NCBI GenBank assembly: GCA_948474755.1
Contig: CAOLHI010000958.1
Coordinates: 62,001-126,000 of the forward strand
Source of the DNA: Ctenosaura bakeri
Lineage: Eukaryota > Chordata > Lepidosauria > Squamata > Iguanidae
Length of the DNA: 64,000 nt
Direction: 5' to 3'
The position numbers and the translations under genes were made by a program. Below the pieces are notes generated by a model. The model was not told where the DNA came from. It searched no databases and saw nothing but the letters and a program-made list of their open reading frames with translations. Positions 35,136 to 45,291 of this stretch are shown piece after piece. Position 1 is the first letter of the stretch, and the number at the start of each line of letters is the position of its first letter.

Positions 35136-37871
35136 TCAAAGCACTCCCGACAGATGGCCATCAAGCCTCTGCTTAAAAACCTCCAAGGTAGGAGACTCCA
35201 CTACTCTCCGAGGCAGCAGATTCCACTGCCGGACAGCCCTGACTGTCAGGAAGTTCTTCCTGAGGTTCAGGTGGAATCTCCTTTCCTGCAGCTTGAATCC
35301 ATTGCTCCTTGTCCTGGTTTCTGGAGCAGCAGTAAACAAGCCCCCTCCTTCCTCTACGTGGCATCCCTTCAAATATTTAAACATGGCTATCATGTCCCCT
35401 CTTAACCTCCTTTTCTGCAGACTAAACATACCCAGCTCTCTCAGTCTATCCTCATAGGGCATGTTTTCCAGGCCTCTCACCATTTTGGTCACCCTCCTCT
35501 GGACTTGCTCCAGCTTGTCAATATCCTTCTTGAATTGGGGTGCCCAGAACTGGACACAGTATTCAAGATGGGGTCTAACCAAAGCAGAGTAGAGTGGTAC
35601 CAGTACCTCCCTCGATCTAGACACCATACTCCTGTTGATGCAGCCGAGAATTGCATTGGCTTTCTTGGCTGCCGCATCACACTGCTGACTCATGTTCAGC
35701 TTGTGGTCTATGAAGACTCCTAGATCCCTTTCACACGTACTGCTATCCAGCCACGTGTCCCCCATCCTATATTTCTGTATTCCATTATTTCTGCCTAAGT
35801 GTAGGACCTTACATTTCTCTCTGTTGAATTTCATTTTGTTCGCCCTGGCCCAGCTCTCCAATCTATCCAGGTCATTTTGAATTTTGATCCTGTCCTCTGG
35901 CATATTAGCAACCCCTCCCAATTTGGTGTCATCTGCAAATTTGATGAGCATGCCCTCTATTCCTTCATCTAAGTCATTGATAAAAATATTGAACAGCACT
36001 GGGCCCAGGACAGAACCTTGTGGCACCCCACTAGTCACTTCTCTCCAGGATGAAAAGCAGCCATCCGTGATCACCCGTTGGGTTCGGTCGGTCAACCAAT
36101 TACATATCCAATTAACAGTAGCCCTGTCTAGCCCACATTTTACTAGCTTCGATGCAAGAATGTCATGGGGAACTTTGTCAAAGGCCTTACTGAAATCGAG
36201 ATATGCTACATCCACAGCATTCCCTTCATCTATCAAGCTAGTAACTCTATCATAAAAAGAGATAAGATTAGTCTGGCATGACTTATTTTTGAGAAATCCA
36301 TGTTGACTTCTCGTGATTATTGCGTTGTTTTCTAAATGATTAGAAACTGAACGCTTAATGATCTGCTCCAGGATCTTTCCGGGTACCGATGTCAGGCTGA
36401 CTGGGCGATAATTATTTGGGTCCTCTTTTTTTCCCTTCTTGAAGATGGGGATAACATTTGCTCTCTTCCAATCTGCTGGAACTTCTCCTGACCTCCAAGA
36501 TTTCTCAAAAATTATAGCAAGTGGTTCCGAAATGACCTCTGCCAGCTCTTTTAATATCCTAGGATGCAATTCATCTGGCCCTGGAGACTTGAATTCATCC
36601 AATGCGGCCAGGTATTCCTGTACCACCTCTCTACTTATTAAGTGCCTCATTTCCTCTGCTTCCTCCCCTGCTCCCCTACCGCCAGGTTGAGTGCTTGTAT
36701 CCTTCTGGGAAAATACGGAGGCAAAGAAGGTGTTAAGTAGCTCTGCCTTTTCTCTCCCCCCTGTGAGTAATTCGCCATCTTCTCTGCGTAGCGACCCTAC
36801 TGTCTCCTTCTTTTTCCTTTTGCTGCGGACATATTTAAAAAAACCCTTTTTATTGTTTTTAATGTCTCTGGCCAGCCTAAGTTCGTTCTGTGCTTTAGCC
36901 TTTCTGACCTCCTCCCTACATCTCCTGGCTACTTGCTTAAATTCTTCTTTGGTGGTTTCCCCCTTCTTCCATTTCCTATACGTGTTTCTCTTAACTCTTA
37001 GCTCAGCTGAGAGTTCTTTAGTCAACCATTCTGGTTTCTTCAGATGCCTTCCATTTTTCCTCCTTATTGGCACAGTTTTAGACTGTGCCGTCAGTATCTC
37101 CTTTTTAAGGAACTCCCATGCCTCCTGAACTCCTTTCCCTTTCACTATTCCTGACCACGGAATTCCAGCCAGCAGCTCCCTAAGTTTACAGAAGTCCGCT
37201 TTTTTAAAATCTAAGACGAGTGTCTGGCTACCCTTATCTTCTCCTTCCCACTGAATGCTAAATTCCAACAGGGCATGGTCACTCCCCCCTAAAGATCCAA
37301 CCACTTCTACCTCATTCACAAGGTCATCCCTGTTGGTCAAGACCAGATCTAGAATATTTGATCCCCTTGTGGCCTCTTCCACCTTCTGGACCATGAAGTT
37401 GTCTGCAAGACAAGCAAGAAACTTGCTGGACCTTGCTGTCTTGGCAGAGTTTGACTGCCAGCATATATCCGGGTAATTGAAATCTCCTATTATTACTGTA
37501 TCCCTCCTCTTTGAATGTGCAGTCATTTGGTTGAGGAAGGCGTCATCCAAGTCCTCAGCCTGGGTTGGAGGTCTGTAGTAAACCCCCACCAGAATATCCC
37601 TATTGTTTCTCGCTGCCTTAATTCTTACCCAAATGCTCTCTACCTGGCTTTCTGGGTTTAAGCCCAGGATCTCTTCACAGGTGAAAACATCCTTGACATA
37701 CAAGGCTACTCCTCCTCCTTTCTTGTTTGGTCTATTTTTACAAAATAGGCTATACCCCTCTATTCCTATATTCCAATCATGAGACTCCTCCCACCAGGTC
37801 TCAGTGATGCCTATCAAATCGTATTTATTTTCTTGTACTAGGAGTACAAGCTCATCCTGCTTGTTTCCCAT
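35136..37871 (-). CDS. CR1 ORF2: endonuclease-reverse transcriptase
   Basis: This is the polyprotein that nicks target DNA and reverse-transcribes CR1 RNA at the nick. From the first Met (911 aa), the APE-type endonuclease has Glu24 in [14 protein letters not shown] at 95-102, GDFN at 129-132 and SDH at 197-199. The reverse transcriptase has [10 protein letters not shown] (471-480), YLDFSKAFD with Asp559 (557-565), GVPQGS (615-620) and the catalytic FADD (645-648). A C-terminal domain runs to 911. There are no internal stops or frameshifts. The first endonuclease motif (CLYTNARS, metal-binding Asn) lies upstream of this Met, in the same open frame, which continues back to 38056 with no ATG. 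The true product is therefore probably longer by at least 62 residues and made by frameshifting or another non-standard start. The ORF ends about 90 bp before the element's 3' end. Confidence 0.95.
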   Translation of the reverse strand: MGNKQDELVLLVQENKYDLIGITETWWEESHDWNIGIEGYSLFCKNRPNKKGGGVALYVKDVFTCEEILGLNPESQVESIWVRIKAARNNRDILVGVYYRPPTQAEDLDDAFLNQMTAHSKRRDTVIIGDFNYPDICWQSNSAKTARSSKFLACLADNFMVQKVEEATRGSNILDLVLTNRDDLVNEVEVVGSLGGSDHALLEFSIQWEGEDKGSQTLVLDFKKADFCKLRELLAGIPWSGIVKGKGVQEAWEFLKKEILTAQSKTVPIRRKNGRHLKKPEWLTKELSAELRVKRNTYRKWKKGETTKEEFKQVARRCREEVRKAKAQNELRLARDIKNNKKGFFKYVRSKRKKKETVGSLRREDGELLTGGREKAELLNTFFASVFSQKDTSTQPGGRGAGEEAEEMRHLISREVVQEYLAALDEFKSPGPDELHPRILKELAEVISEPLAIIFEKSWRSGEVPADWKRANVIPIFKKGKKEDPNNYRPVSLTSVPGKILEQIIKRSVSNHLENNAIITRSQHGFLKNKSCQTNLISFYDRVTSLIDEGNAVDVAYLDFSKAFDKVPHDILASKLVKCGLDRATVNWICNWLTDRTQRVITDGCFSSWREVTSGVPQGSVLGPVLFNIFINDLDEGIEGMLIKFADDTKLGGVANMPEDRIKIQNDLDRLESWARANKMKFNREKCKVLHLGRNNGIQKYRMGDTWLDSSTCERDLGVFIDHKLNMSQQCDAAAKKANAILGCINRSMVSRSREVLVPLYSALVRPHLEYCVQFWAPQFKKDIDKLEQVQRRVTKMVRGLENMPYEDRLRELGMFSLQKRRLRGDMIAMFKYLKGCHVEEGGGLFTAAPETRTRSNGFKLQERRFHLNLRKNFLTVRAVRQWNLLPRRVVESPTLEVFKQRLDGHLSGVL

Positions 37872-38053
37872 ACTCCTTGCATTAGTGTAGAGACACTTAA
37901 GTCCCCAGGCCCTTCCTGCAAGTCCTGTACTATTGTTTCTACTCCTCCCGCCATTGGCCGCTTGTACTACTTGTCCAGTATCATTTGGGCCTTTTCCCCC
38001 TGTGTTCTCTGAGTCCTTGCCCTGAATAATATTGTCTCCCTCCCCAGTGGATC

Positions 38054-39085
38054 TTAGTTTAAAGACCTCTTAATCTTCCTTGCAAGACTGTTTGCAAAAA
38101 CATTCCTGCCCAGTTTTGTAAGGTGCAGCCCATCCCTTGCCAGAAGCCCATGTTCATGGAAATTCAGGCCATGTTCCAAAAACCCAAACCGTTGTTGGCG
38201 GCACCATGTGCGGAGCCAGTTGTTGACCTCTACTATTGCCCTTTCCCTACATGCGCCGTATCCTTGAACAGGGAGGAGAGACGAAATGACCACCTGCACA
38301 CCAAGGTCCTTAAGCTTGGTCCCCATACGCTCGTAGTCCTTTGCAATGTGGTTTAAGCTGCTCCTCGCAGTGTCATTGGTTCCCACATGAACCAAAATGA
38401 GGGGCTTATAGTCAGTGGGTTTGACTAGCCTGGTTAGCCTCTCTGTTATGTGGTTGATCCTGGCCCCAGGAAGACAACAGACTTCTCGATTGAGCTTGTC
38501 CGTTTTGCAGATTGCTGTTTCAGTTCCTCTTAGCAAAGAGTCCCCAACAACCAGAACTCGCCTCCTCTGAGACTTGTCCTGGGCTCCTCGGCGAACCTGT
38601 TCTACTCGGACTGCCTGGGCATTCTGTTTAGGCTGGGAGTGTTGATCTAGTCCCTGTTGGTGAAGTTTGATTCCTTCTTGTTGACATTCTGTTCCCTCCG
38701 CGTGGTGCTCCTCATTGTTCATAAGGCCAAGTAGTTCGAAGTGATTGTGTATGCTAAGAGTCTCTGTTACCTTCCTGGTCCTTTTACTCCTCCGTGTGAC
38801 ATTCGCCCAAACCTCCGTTTCCCGGCAAAGTGTGGTGAGTTCCTGATCTGGCAGCTCCTCCGTGCATTCGGTCTTCTGGTAGGTCTTCTCTGCCCTATCC
38901 AAAAACTCCTCCCCTTCCCTAATAAGATGGAGATCAGAAATTCGTGCCTCCAGCTGGCGAACCTTCTCCTCCAAGAAGGTGACCAGCTTGCACTTGGTGC
39001 AGGTGTACCCGAGAACCTCTTGTGGCAAGAAAAGGAACATGCCACAAGCGTTACAGGTGACTGCAGCAGCTCCCTCACCTTCCAT
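38054..39085 (-). CDS. CR1 ORF1: zinc-finger-like plus SGNH esterase protein
   Basis: A 343-aa protein expected to bind the element's RNA and help form the retrotransposition complex. Near the N-terminus are CNAC (11-14) and CTKC (29-32), a paired-cysteine zinc-finger-like motif known for CR1 ORF1. A likely coiled coil follows at about 34-65, then a charged, low-complexity linker (about 66-170). From about 175 there is an SGNH/GDSL-type hydrolase fold: GDSLLRG with Ser183, HVGTND (233-238), and RDGLH with Asp318 and His321. The catalytic Ser, Asn, Asp and His positions are all retained. The ATG has A at -3 and G at +4, a favourable context. The ORF ends TCT TTA AAC TAA, a canonical slippery heptamer directly before the stop, overlapping the ORF2 frame. 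Confidence 0.93.
   Translation of the reverse strand: MEGEGAAAVTCNACGMFLFLPQEVLGYTCTKCKLVTFLEEKVRQLEARISDLHLIREGEEFLDRAEKTYQKTECTEELPDQELTTLCRETEVWANVTRRSKRTRKVTETLSIHNHFELLGLMNNEEHHAEGTECQQEGIKLHQQGLDQHSQPKQNAQAVRVEQVRRGAQDKSQRRRVLVVGDSLLRGTETAICKTDKLNREVCCLPGARINHITERLTRLVKPTDYKPLILVHVGTNDTARSSLNHIAKDYERMGTKLKDLGVQVVISSLLPVQGYGACRERAIVEVNNWLRTWCRQQRFGFLEHGLNFHEHGLLARDGLHLTKLGRNVFANSLARKIKRSLN
38057..38063 (-). promoter_or_regulatory. Candidate -1 ribosomal frameshift site (T TTA AAC)
   Basis: In ORF1's own frame the last codons are TCT TTA AAC TAA. TTTAAAC fits X XXY YYZ exactly and is one of the strongest known -1 slippery heptamers. A -1 slip reads TTT AAA then CTA AGA TCC and runs without a stop for 62 codons into the ORF2 Met (37871) and through ORF2. 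About 11 nt downstream begins a series of G runs (opposite C runs at 38042-38045, 38038-38040, 38020-38022, 37996-38000) that could fold as a stimulator; this last point is speculative. Confidence 0.6.
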
Positions 39086-39142
39086 CCTTGAAACTACAGA
39101 GAGTAGTACAGGAGAAGCTCGAGAAAGTAAAGGAGTGCAAGT

Positions 39143-39163
39143 GCGCGCGCCAAAGGCGCGCGC
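39143..39163. promoter_or_regulatory. GC-rich perfect hairpin in CR1 5'UTR
   Basis: GCGCGCGCC, AAA, GGCGCGCGC: a 9-bp perfect stem with a 3-nt loop, 58 nt upstream of the ORF1 ATG. Entirely G/C in the stem and so very stable in RNA. It could affect scanning or serve as a structural element; function unknown. Confidence 0.6.
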
Positions 39164-39281
39164 CGTTGGTAGCTCCTAATAAAGCTCCTCCCCGCTAGCT
39201 GCCTCCTCCCTCTCGTTAGTCAGACCGTGTGATCAGGCAGAGCCCACGGCCAGGCAGTAGCCAGCAAACAATAGCAAGCAA
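39163..39281 (-). repeat. CR1 5'UTR repeat unit, inner copy
   Basis: 119 bp (plus strand starts CCGTTGGTAGCTCCTAATAA, ends CAATAGCAAGCAA), identical as read to 39426-39544. The two are 263 bp apart in register. Confidence 0.9.
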
Positions 39282-39425
39282 TTAACAGCAAAAACAAGCA
39301 AGGCCCCCAAGCACAGCAAAAACAAGCTCAGCAAAAAAAACAAGCCTGTGAAACACACCTGGTCTAGGACGTCTTCACAGGCCCAGCTCTCCTCTGCTCT
39401 TTCCTCTGGGAAATGAGCTAGAGGC

Positions 39426-39544
39426 CCGTTGGTAGCTCCTAATAAAGCTCCTCCCCGCTAGCTGCCTCCTCCCTCTCGTTAGTCAGACCGTGTGATCAGG
39501 CAGAGCCCACGGCCAGGCAGTAGCCAGCAAACAATAGCAAGCAA
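39426..39544 (-). repeat. CR1 5'UTR repeat unit, outer copy
   Basis: The second copy of the 119-bp unit, forming the 5' end of the element. With the spacer 39282-39425 it makes about one and a half tandem monomers of 263 bp, an arrangement like the promoter monomers of some LINE families. Internal promoter function is inferred, not shown. Confidence 0.9.
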
Positions 39545-39821
39545 AATAGGCTTTTAAAGAAAACGTTCTGTTTAAAAGAAGTTTTAAACAGTTTTTTTAA
39601 AAATTAAAAAGTTGCTTTTTAAACCCTTTTTTAAAAAAAGGTTTCAAAAGATTCGAGATTCATGAGATTCGTGGATTCCCAGAACTCTCCAGGGATTCAG
39701 ATCCTGATTCGGATTCAAAAAATTCTGGATTTGTCCCATCCCTACTAGAAAGTCCAAAATTTCACAGGATGCTGAAAGTGGAACAATAGCTCTATAACAG
39801 TGTAGTGTGGAAAGGCCCTAA

Positions 39822-40493
39822 GTCTCCAATTACAGCATTTTCTGTGCAGAAAACAGCACTTCCCATTTGGGCTATTCTATTTGTGATTATAAGCAGGAAC
39901 GAGGCCAGAGAATGTAAATATGATGCTGTGTTATAAAAGCAACAATTCTGTCTGTGGTAGGGGTATTAACCATGGAAGGGGGTAGAATTAGGCTTTCCAG
40001 GAGATTATAAGGTTGATTTTAAGAAGTACTAGCTGTTGTCAGGCGTAGAATGTAGTTAATAATCATTATAGTTACATAATGTGCCTTTCTACTTTTCTGC
40101 TTCGCACAAGTAAAGCGATCGTTATTTTTACTTACTTTTCTAAAAAATGGAGTTCTTTTCATTCAACAGATGAGGCAGAATACTTGAACCATGCAGTATT
40201 GTTCCTCCATAATTTAGTGAAGCCATACTACTATAATTAAAAAAAAGGAACTTTAAATGTTACAGTTAAAGTTACAGTTACAATCCTTCACTGTGTTAAA
40301 ATTGTAATGTAATGTAGTTATACCTTTGCATAAGATGATGCAATTATACCCTTGTTGTTAAGGAAAGAACTTACAAAGTTACTACTGGGCTTTTCAACAT
40401 CTAGCTAGCGTTAATTATCGCTCCTTGAAGAGTCCCCACATATAGGTGGCTCCTATTTACAGCAATTATATCAGGCTTATTGTCTTCCTTTAC
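39822..40493. other. MITE C scrap, then repeat-free DNA
   Basis: 39834-39870 carries GCATTTTCTGTGCAGAAAAC, a family C piece. 40060-40480 is repeat-free with words such as GCACAAGTAAAGCGATCGTT and CTAGCTAGCGTTAATTATCG; a candidate for conservation testing only. Confidence 0.35.
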
Positions 40494-40640
40494 AGCAAGG
40501 GTGAGCAACCTATGGCCCTCTGGATATGGTTAGATGACAAGTGTCCTCATGTGCCACCTTCAGCTATAATGAATTGGACGGAAGTGAGTTTCAGTCCAAT
40601 AACATTTTACAAGTCACCAGTCTAGATAAATGAGTTATAA
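40494..40640. mobile_element. hAT-like MITE fragment
   Basis: CAGCAAGGGTGAGCAACCTA followed by TGGCCCTCTGGATATGGTTA matches the left half of the 'gggcaacctgtggccctccagatg' type. The right end is eroded. Confidence 0.5.
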
Positions 40641-43344
40641 GGTAAGCTCCCATAAATTATTTCCAGAAAGGAGGAAGGAAAATAGAAAGCTATCTGTTGG
40701 ATCAGCTAGGAGCAAGCTACTTTTGTTTCCTTAAGCAGCTCTCACAATTTTCTTTTCAGCTCTTTTGAAGACTAGAACCCTATGATGACAGGTCCTTGTT
40801 TGAGGACACATGACGAAGCTATCTTGCTGAAGCTTTAGAAATCTAGTCGATGCTTGAATGGGAAATCATGGGGGACCCCTTGTATAGTATCTTGAATTCC
40901 ATTATGGGGGAAAAACACAATGGCATTCCCTTTGTGTCTGCTGTTCAGAGGGAGAGCTTAGAAAATCTATTCATTTCGCTCTGCAGCTTTCAGAAATGGC
41001 CCAGTTCTGTAGCCCAAAAATTAATTTGGGTTTTGAGTTTTGGGTAAATCCCAAGTTTTTTTAGGAAAAAAAAAAGGTGGAGGAAATAACCTTAAGGGAT
41101 CCAGCAAGGGCTGTGCATGGTTAGGGAATATATAATGCGGGCTCACTGTGGAAGGTAGAATGAAAAACTGGGTAGGAGGAAGGCTGAAATGGAGTGTGAT
41201 GGGCAAAGGTATGGCTAGATAACAGGGTTAGAGGAGCAAGGGCATGGTTGGTTAACTGGAACAGTGAGAAGGAAAAATTTTACACTGCAACATTTTGTTT
41301 AAATTAAACAGAAACATACTTTGTATAGAAGAAAAATACACATTTGAATAGGTTTGTACGCTCAGACTGTGCATTGCCATGTTCATGACAACATGTGCAA
41401 ATTTATTTTTCCTTGGTCAGGAGGATTGGGTTAACCTATCATTATTTTGCCTTCTAAAATTGCCCAACGACTTCTCTTTTTTCTTTTTCCTTGACACTCA
41501 ATTCAAGCTTAATTATCCACAATGATTAGTCTGGATGGCTTTGTTTTGTTTTAAATTCTAATCTGGGAAACCTGGCATATGCATGTTGGTTTGAAGAGGT
41601 AAAGCAAGTCCTTTGGCTGGCTTTTTACAAGGGTTTTGCTTTTGAACACCCCCTCACTTCCTGGTTTGAGAGAATGAATAGAAACGGACCAAGTGTGGAA
41701 GACCACAAGAAATGCCACTGTGAATATTTCTAGCCTGGATGAATCAAGGCAGACCTCTGCAACTTATTAAATAGCTTGGCTTTGGGATATTTCTAGCCCA
41801 ACGGCTTCTGCTTGTAGATTTTATTTTCTTTTTTTTACTGTCACTATGTTCAGAGCTAATTCACAGAAACCCAAAATATGGCCTAAGCATATGGTGCACT
41901 CAATATGCGTACTAGGAGCACCACACCACAAGGTGAAATGGCAAGCTAACCTCTTCCAATGCAGAAAGGAAGAGTTTCAACCACTGATTCACAGACAAAA
42001 AACAAAAACAAAAAAACCCTATCACAAATGCATAAACCAAACTGCAAACAGTATTGCAGAATATGGTAGCAATTAATAATGAAAATAATATATACAACCA
42101 ATATAAATAATGGGCATGGATACAAAAGAACCCTCAAAGAGCAAAAAGCACAGAACTGAGTGGAATACCCCATACAACCAAAAAGTAAAAATGCAAGGAA
42201 CAGAAACAAAAATAACATTAAAAATACAGGAATATGTGAAACACTTTCCCAGAGCTTACTGTAACAAAGGAAATCAGTAAAGAATGAATGAAGTCTAAAG
42301 CAATTTGAAGAACTACAATGTCTGATCTGTTTCTTCTTGTAGCAAACATCTCCGGCTGTAAGCAGAACAGATTATCTCCTTTAAGATCCATGTTCTAGAT
42401 GCTGGCAAACATATAACAGTCTGCTGGTGGTAGGCAACCATCTCCGACTTCTTGTAAAAGGTGACAGTTCCCAGGACTTATATGGTTGTATCATAGTAGG
42501 TCTTCCTCAGCAATTTTTAATTCCAGCATTGTGGACTAGGGTTCATTTGCTACATTGTCCCCTAGCTGTGGCTGGTTATTCCCATGTCAGCAGGGTATTT
42601 AATCCACTCCAGGATTTTGTCCAAACTTTAAAGAAGCTCTCTCCTATTTGAGGAATAGAATTCAGCACATCAGATACTTCATTTAAAGCAGACTCACCAT
42701 CCGTCACTGCTGTCTCCTCAGCTTGTATTAGGGCATGCCTATCACTTCTATCCATGTGGTAGTCCTGGTACAGTAAGGCAATGAGAGGCTGCTAACTCAG
42801 GCAGCAGGTTTGGGGTGTCATGAAAGGGAAGAGAATTGTTAGTAGTTGTATTATGATTCTATTTTCATTGGCGGGGGCAGGGGAAGAAATGGGAGTGGGT
42901 AAGAACAGAAAGAGGAAAGAGAGACTTGTCTGCTCTCAGCTCAGGAATCAAAGTAACCTGACTGGCCTTGCCTACTATCCACTTTTGATTTGGGAAGAGG
43001 GGCACAGCATCAACCTTTCAGTGTTCAGTTGTGGCTACAGCATAACAGGATAATTATTCTTAAAGGTAACTTTAAAAACTCTGCTCACTACTTTGTTGCC
43101 ACTGCCTAATGCCTAAAGCAGGGGCATGTAGCTATGACAGGTCCACCCAGGGAACAGTTTTTGTTCTGGCAGTTCATGCTAGTAGAGGACAAACATACAT
43201 CCACAGGTTTATTTTCCCTTTTCAATTCTGCACAGGATTTCTTTTCCCCTTTCAGTATCATCCTTTGGCTTTCTTACGATAACCATCCAATCTTGCATAA
43301 ACAGCTACAGCAGCATGGTGTGCTGTAGAACATTATTGCATATC
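40641..43344. other. Long stretch without firm features
   Basis: About 2.7 kb of AT-rich DNA. Poly-A/C-rich and A-rich runs lie near 41067-41078 and 41990-42020. Short frames on both strands carry no domain. Confidence 0.45.
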
Positions 43345-43347
43345 TCA

Positions 43348-43727
43348 GGGCACTTCTGCATGTTATCTGATCCCCTTGTCCTCTCCTCACAATCCTGGCA
43401 GCACCATTGCTGGGAAGAGAGCATGACAGGAATGCTTCCTTCTGCACCGGACTGGGTCCCTGTGAAAGGGAGCATGAGTGACACATGCCTGCCTTCCACA
43501 GTGCAGCCAGGTTCTTTCCCAATCTGTGCTGGGGAAGGAAGTGCCTCCATTGCACTTCCTGTCCTTTCATATGGCCAGGAAGGATGGAAACATTGAGCAA
43601 TCCCTGGTGCTTAATGGATTTATTCTGTTAAGCAAATATCTTACAATCATGATAGGTGAAAGAATGACCCATGGCCTGTTGCCATCCTGTCCCCATAGTG
43701 GGACTGAGACACCATGTAGAAAAGGCC
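43348..43727. mobile_element. Harbinger-like MITE with 3-bp TSD TCA
   Basis: The left end GGGCACTTCTGCATGTTATC and the right end (reverse complement) GGCCTTTTCTACATGGTGTC are inverted repeats. The flanks are TCA on both sides (43345-43347 and 43728-43730). 380 bp. The open frames inside lie on both strands and have no domain. Related to 7174-7520. Confidence 0.7.
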
Positions 43728-43730
43728 TCA

Positions 43731-44189
43731 GTGTTTTATGTCCCTCAACAGTGTTGTATTTTAACAAAGGAAATTGTTGTACAAGCATACTCTCCAATAT
43801 TCTGCAGATGAAAGCTGGGACTTGTGTCAAGCAATGTCAGAGTGCAATCAAAGTGGCAAAAGTTATTAATGAGGAAGACCACACATTCTGACCCCTCCTC
43901 ACTTCTCCTTCCTGCTGAGTTGACTGCAAAGTACTTTTTCATTTGGAACTCAATTTGCAGCAATTGAAGTAAACTGAAGACAACAGAGGAAAGTGGGAGA
44001 AGGCGAGCAAAACTAGGTTTAGTGCCACAAAAACAGCCTTGGGGTGGGCATGTGGTCCCAGGGCTGCAATTTGCCCACCTCAATTTGCTCAAAAGTTACC
44101 CAAAGTAGCTTCTTTCCAGTGCATTGCTGTAACATATTCCACCCCACCCCATCCATCGTTAGGTTTAAGCTGATACACACTCAAGCAAA
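43731..44189. other. No feature recognised
   Basis: Unassigned; the 115-codon minus frame at 43745-44092 has no domain. Confidence 0.4.
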
Positions 44190-44780
44190 TACCATAATGC
44201 CTTTGTAATACATTTCAAAAAGGATACTGAACTGGAAAAGGTACATAAAACAGCAATCAGAGCGTACAAGGTGCTGGAACAACTCTCCTGTGAATTTGTG
44301 GGTCTTTTTAAAGAGGGAAAAGATGAGTAATGGGAGAACTGATGAAAGTCTCTAAAGTTAAGCATGTGAGGAGAAGGCTGTTTGGGAGAAGTTTTCTCCA
44401 TCTCCCATTACACTAGATCCTGTAGTTATGAAATGGAATTAAATGGTGGGAGATTCATAATAGAGAAAAGGGAGCAATTCTTCATGCAGCAGATAGTTAA
44501 ACTTTGGAATTCACTTCCACGAGATATAATGCTGGCTGTCAGCTGGAACAGCTTTTCAAAGGGATAGACAAACTCTTAAGGCTATATATTATGTCCAGCA
44601 TAAAAAGTGTTTCCCTGAATACCAGTTAACTGGGAACATGAGCAGGAGAATGCTAGTGTGCTTGTGTTCTGCTTGTAGGCTTCCTGTATGCCTCTGGCTG
44701 GCCACTTTGGGAACACAGTCCTGGACTAGATAGATGGGCCTCTGGTTTGATCAAGTGTGGCTCTTCCTATATATAATCTG
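44190..44780 (+). pseudogene. CR1/L3-type LINE 3' end, decayed
   Basis: The plus strand reads a decayed ORF2 C-terminus (LEKVHKTAIRAYKVLEQL-like near 44235; RFIIEKREQFFMQQIVKLWN in a 61-codon frame at 44382-44567). It ends in CTGGACTAGATAGATGGGCC, TCTGGTTTGATCAAGTGTGG, CTCTTCC, the 3' terminus typical of this CR1-related branch. It differs from the intact CR1 at 35-39.5 kb. Confidence 0.7.
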
Positions 44781-44886
44781 GTTGAAGTTTGTTCTACACC
44801 CTTTCTGTCAACAGTGGGTTAAAATGGTGGTTTATAGTGCCAGTAGTGGTGATACTAGGTGAAATTATTTATTTCATGGTCTAAAG

Positions 44887-45283
44887 CAGGGTTGGGCAAA
44901 TGCGGAAGACTGGGAGGCCACATTAGTCCTCTGGGAGAGCCTTGGAGGGCTAAATCTGCACCACAAAAAATAAAATGCCCCCAAATGTCCTCTGGGGGCA
45001 TGGAGGCAATTTTTTTCTTCCACTTTTTAAGGCCTTTCTGGCCAAGAGATTTTAACAACAGGGATTGAGTGTAAATCACTTCCTATTCACTTTCTATTTC
45101 AAAAAAGATGTGTCTTGGGCTTACATTTATCCAGGAACCCCAAAACTTGGTAGAAATGCCAACCACAGCCCCTAGAGGGCATTTGGGGGCATTCATTTTT
45201 TTATCTCCATGTGGCCCTTAAAGGTGACAAAAAGAGCCCCGAGAGGCCGCAATTGATCCAGTGCCACACTTTTGCCTACCCTG
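44887..45283. mobile_element. hAT-like MITE with 8-bp TSD
   Basis: The ends CAGGGTTGGGCAAA and (reverse complement) CAGGGTAGGCAAAA are inverted repeats. The flanks GTCTAAAG (44879-44886) and ATCTAAAG (45284-45291) agree at 7 of 8. 397 bp, noncoding, with paired blocks GGGGGCATGGAGGC and GGGCATTTGGGGGCATTC inside. A relative lies at 63336-63775. Confidence 0.85.
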
Positions 45284-45291
45284 ATCTAAAG

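Larger units (their letters stand above)
35045..39544 (-). mobile_element. Near full-length CR1 LINE
   Basis: About 4.5 kb, the size of a complete CR1. In minus-strand order it has a 5'UTR (39544-39086) with a 119-bp repeat present twice; ORF1 (39085-38054); an overlap/frameshift junction; ORF2 (ending 35136); a 3'UTR of only about 90 bp; and the terminal ATTCTATG octamer repeats at 35045-35068. Both ORFs are intact, so this is a young copy that may still be, or recently was, retrotransposition-competent. It lies inside a hAT-like element. No TSD is evident, which is usual for CR1. Confidence 0.95.
34935..39744. mobile_element. hAT-like element, interrupted by CR1
   Basis: The ends TAGGAATGGG (left) and TAGGGATGGG (right, reverse complement) are inverted repeats. 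The flanking octamers CTATAAAC (34927-34934) and CTAGAAAG (39745-39752) agree at 6 of 8, as expected for an old hAT 8-bp duplication. Without the CR1 the element is about 310 bp, rich in GAATC/GATTC words, and noncoding, so it is a non-autonomous copy. Confidence 0.7.
34797..39818. mobile_element. Palindromic MITE family A, interrupted by 4.8 kb
   Basis: The left part 34797-34934 (AGGCCTTTCTGCACTACACA onward) stops in the centre-right of the consensus. The right part 39745-39818 (CTAGAAAGTCCAAAATTTCA to TGTGGAAAGGCCC) resumes there. The TAA TSD is intact on the outside (34794-34796 and 39819-39821). The intervening DNA is the hAT-like element and CR1 described separately. Confidence 0.85.

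Noticed and set aside
35122..39179. Many plus-strand frames of 60-145 codons across the CR1
   Set aside because: They are antisense shadows of the intact CR1 ORF1 and ORF2 and carry no domain of their own.
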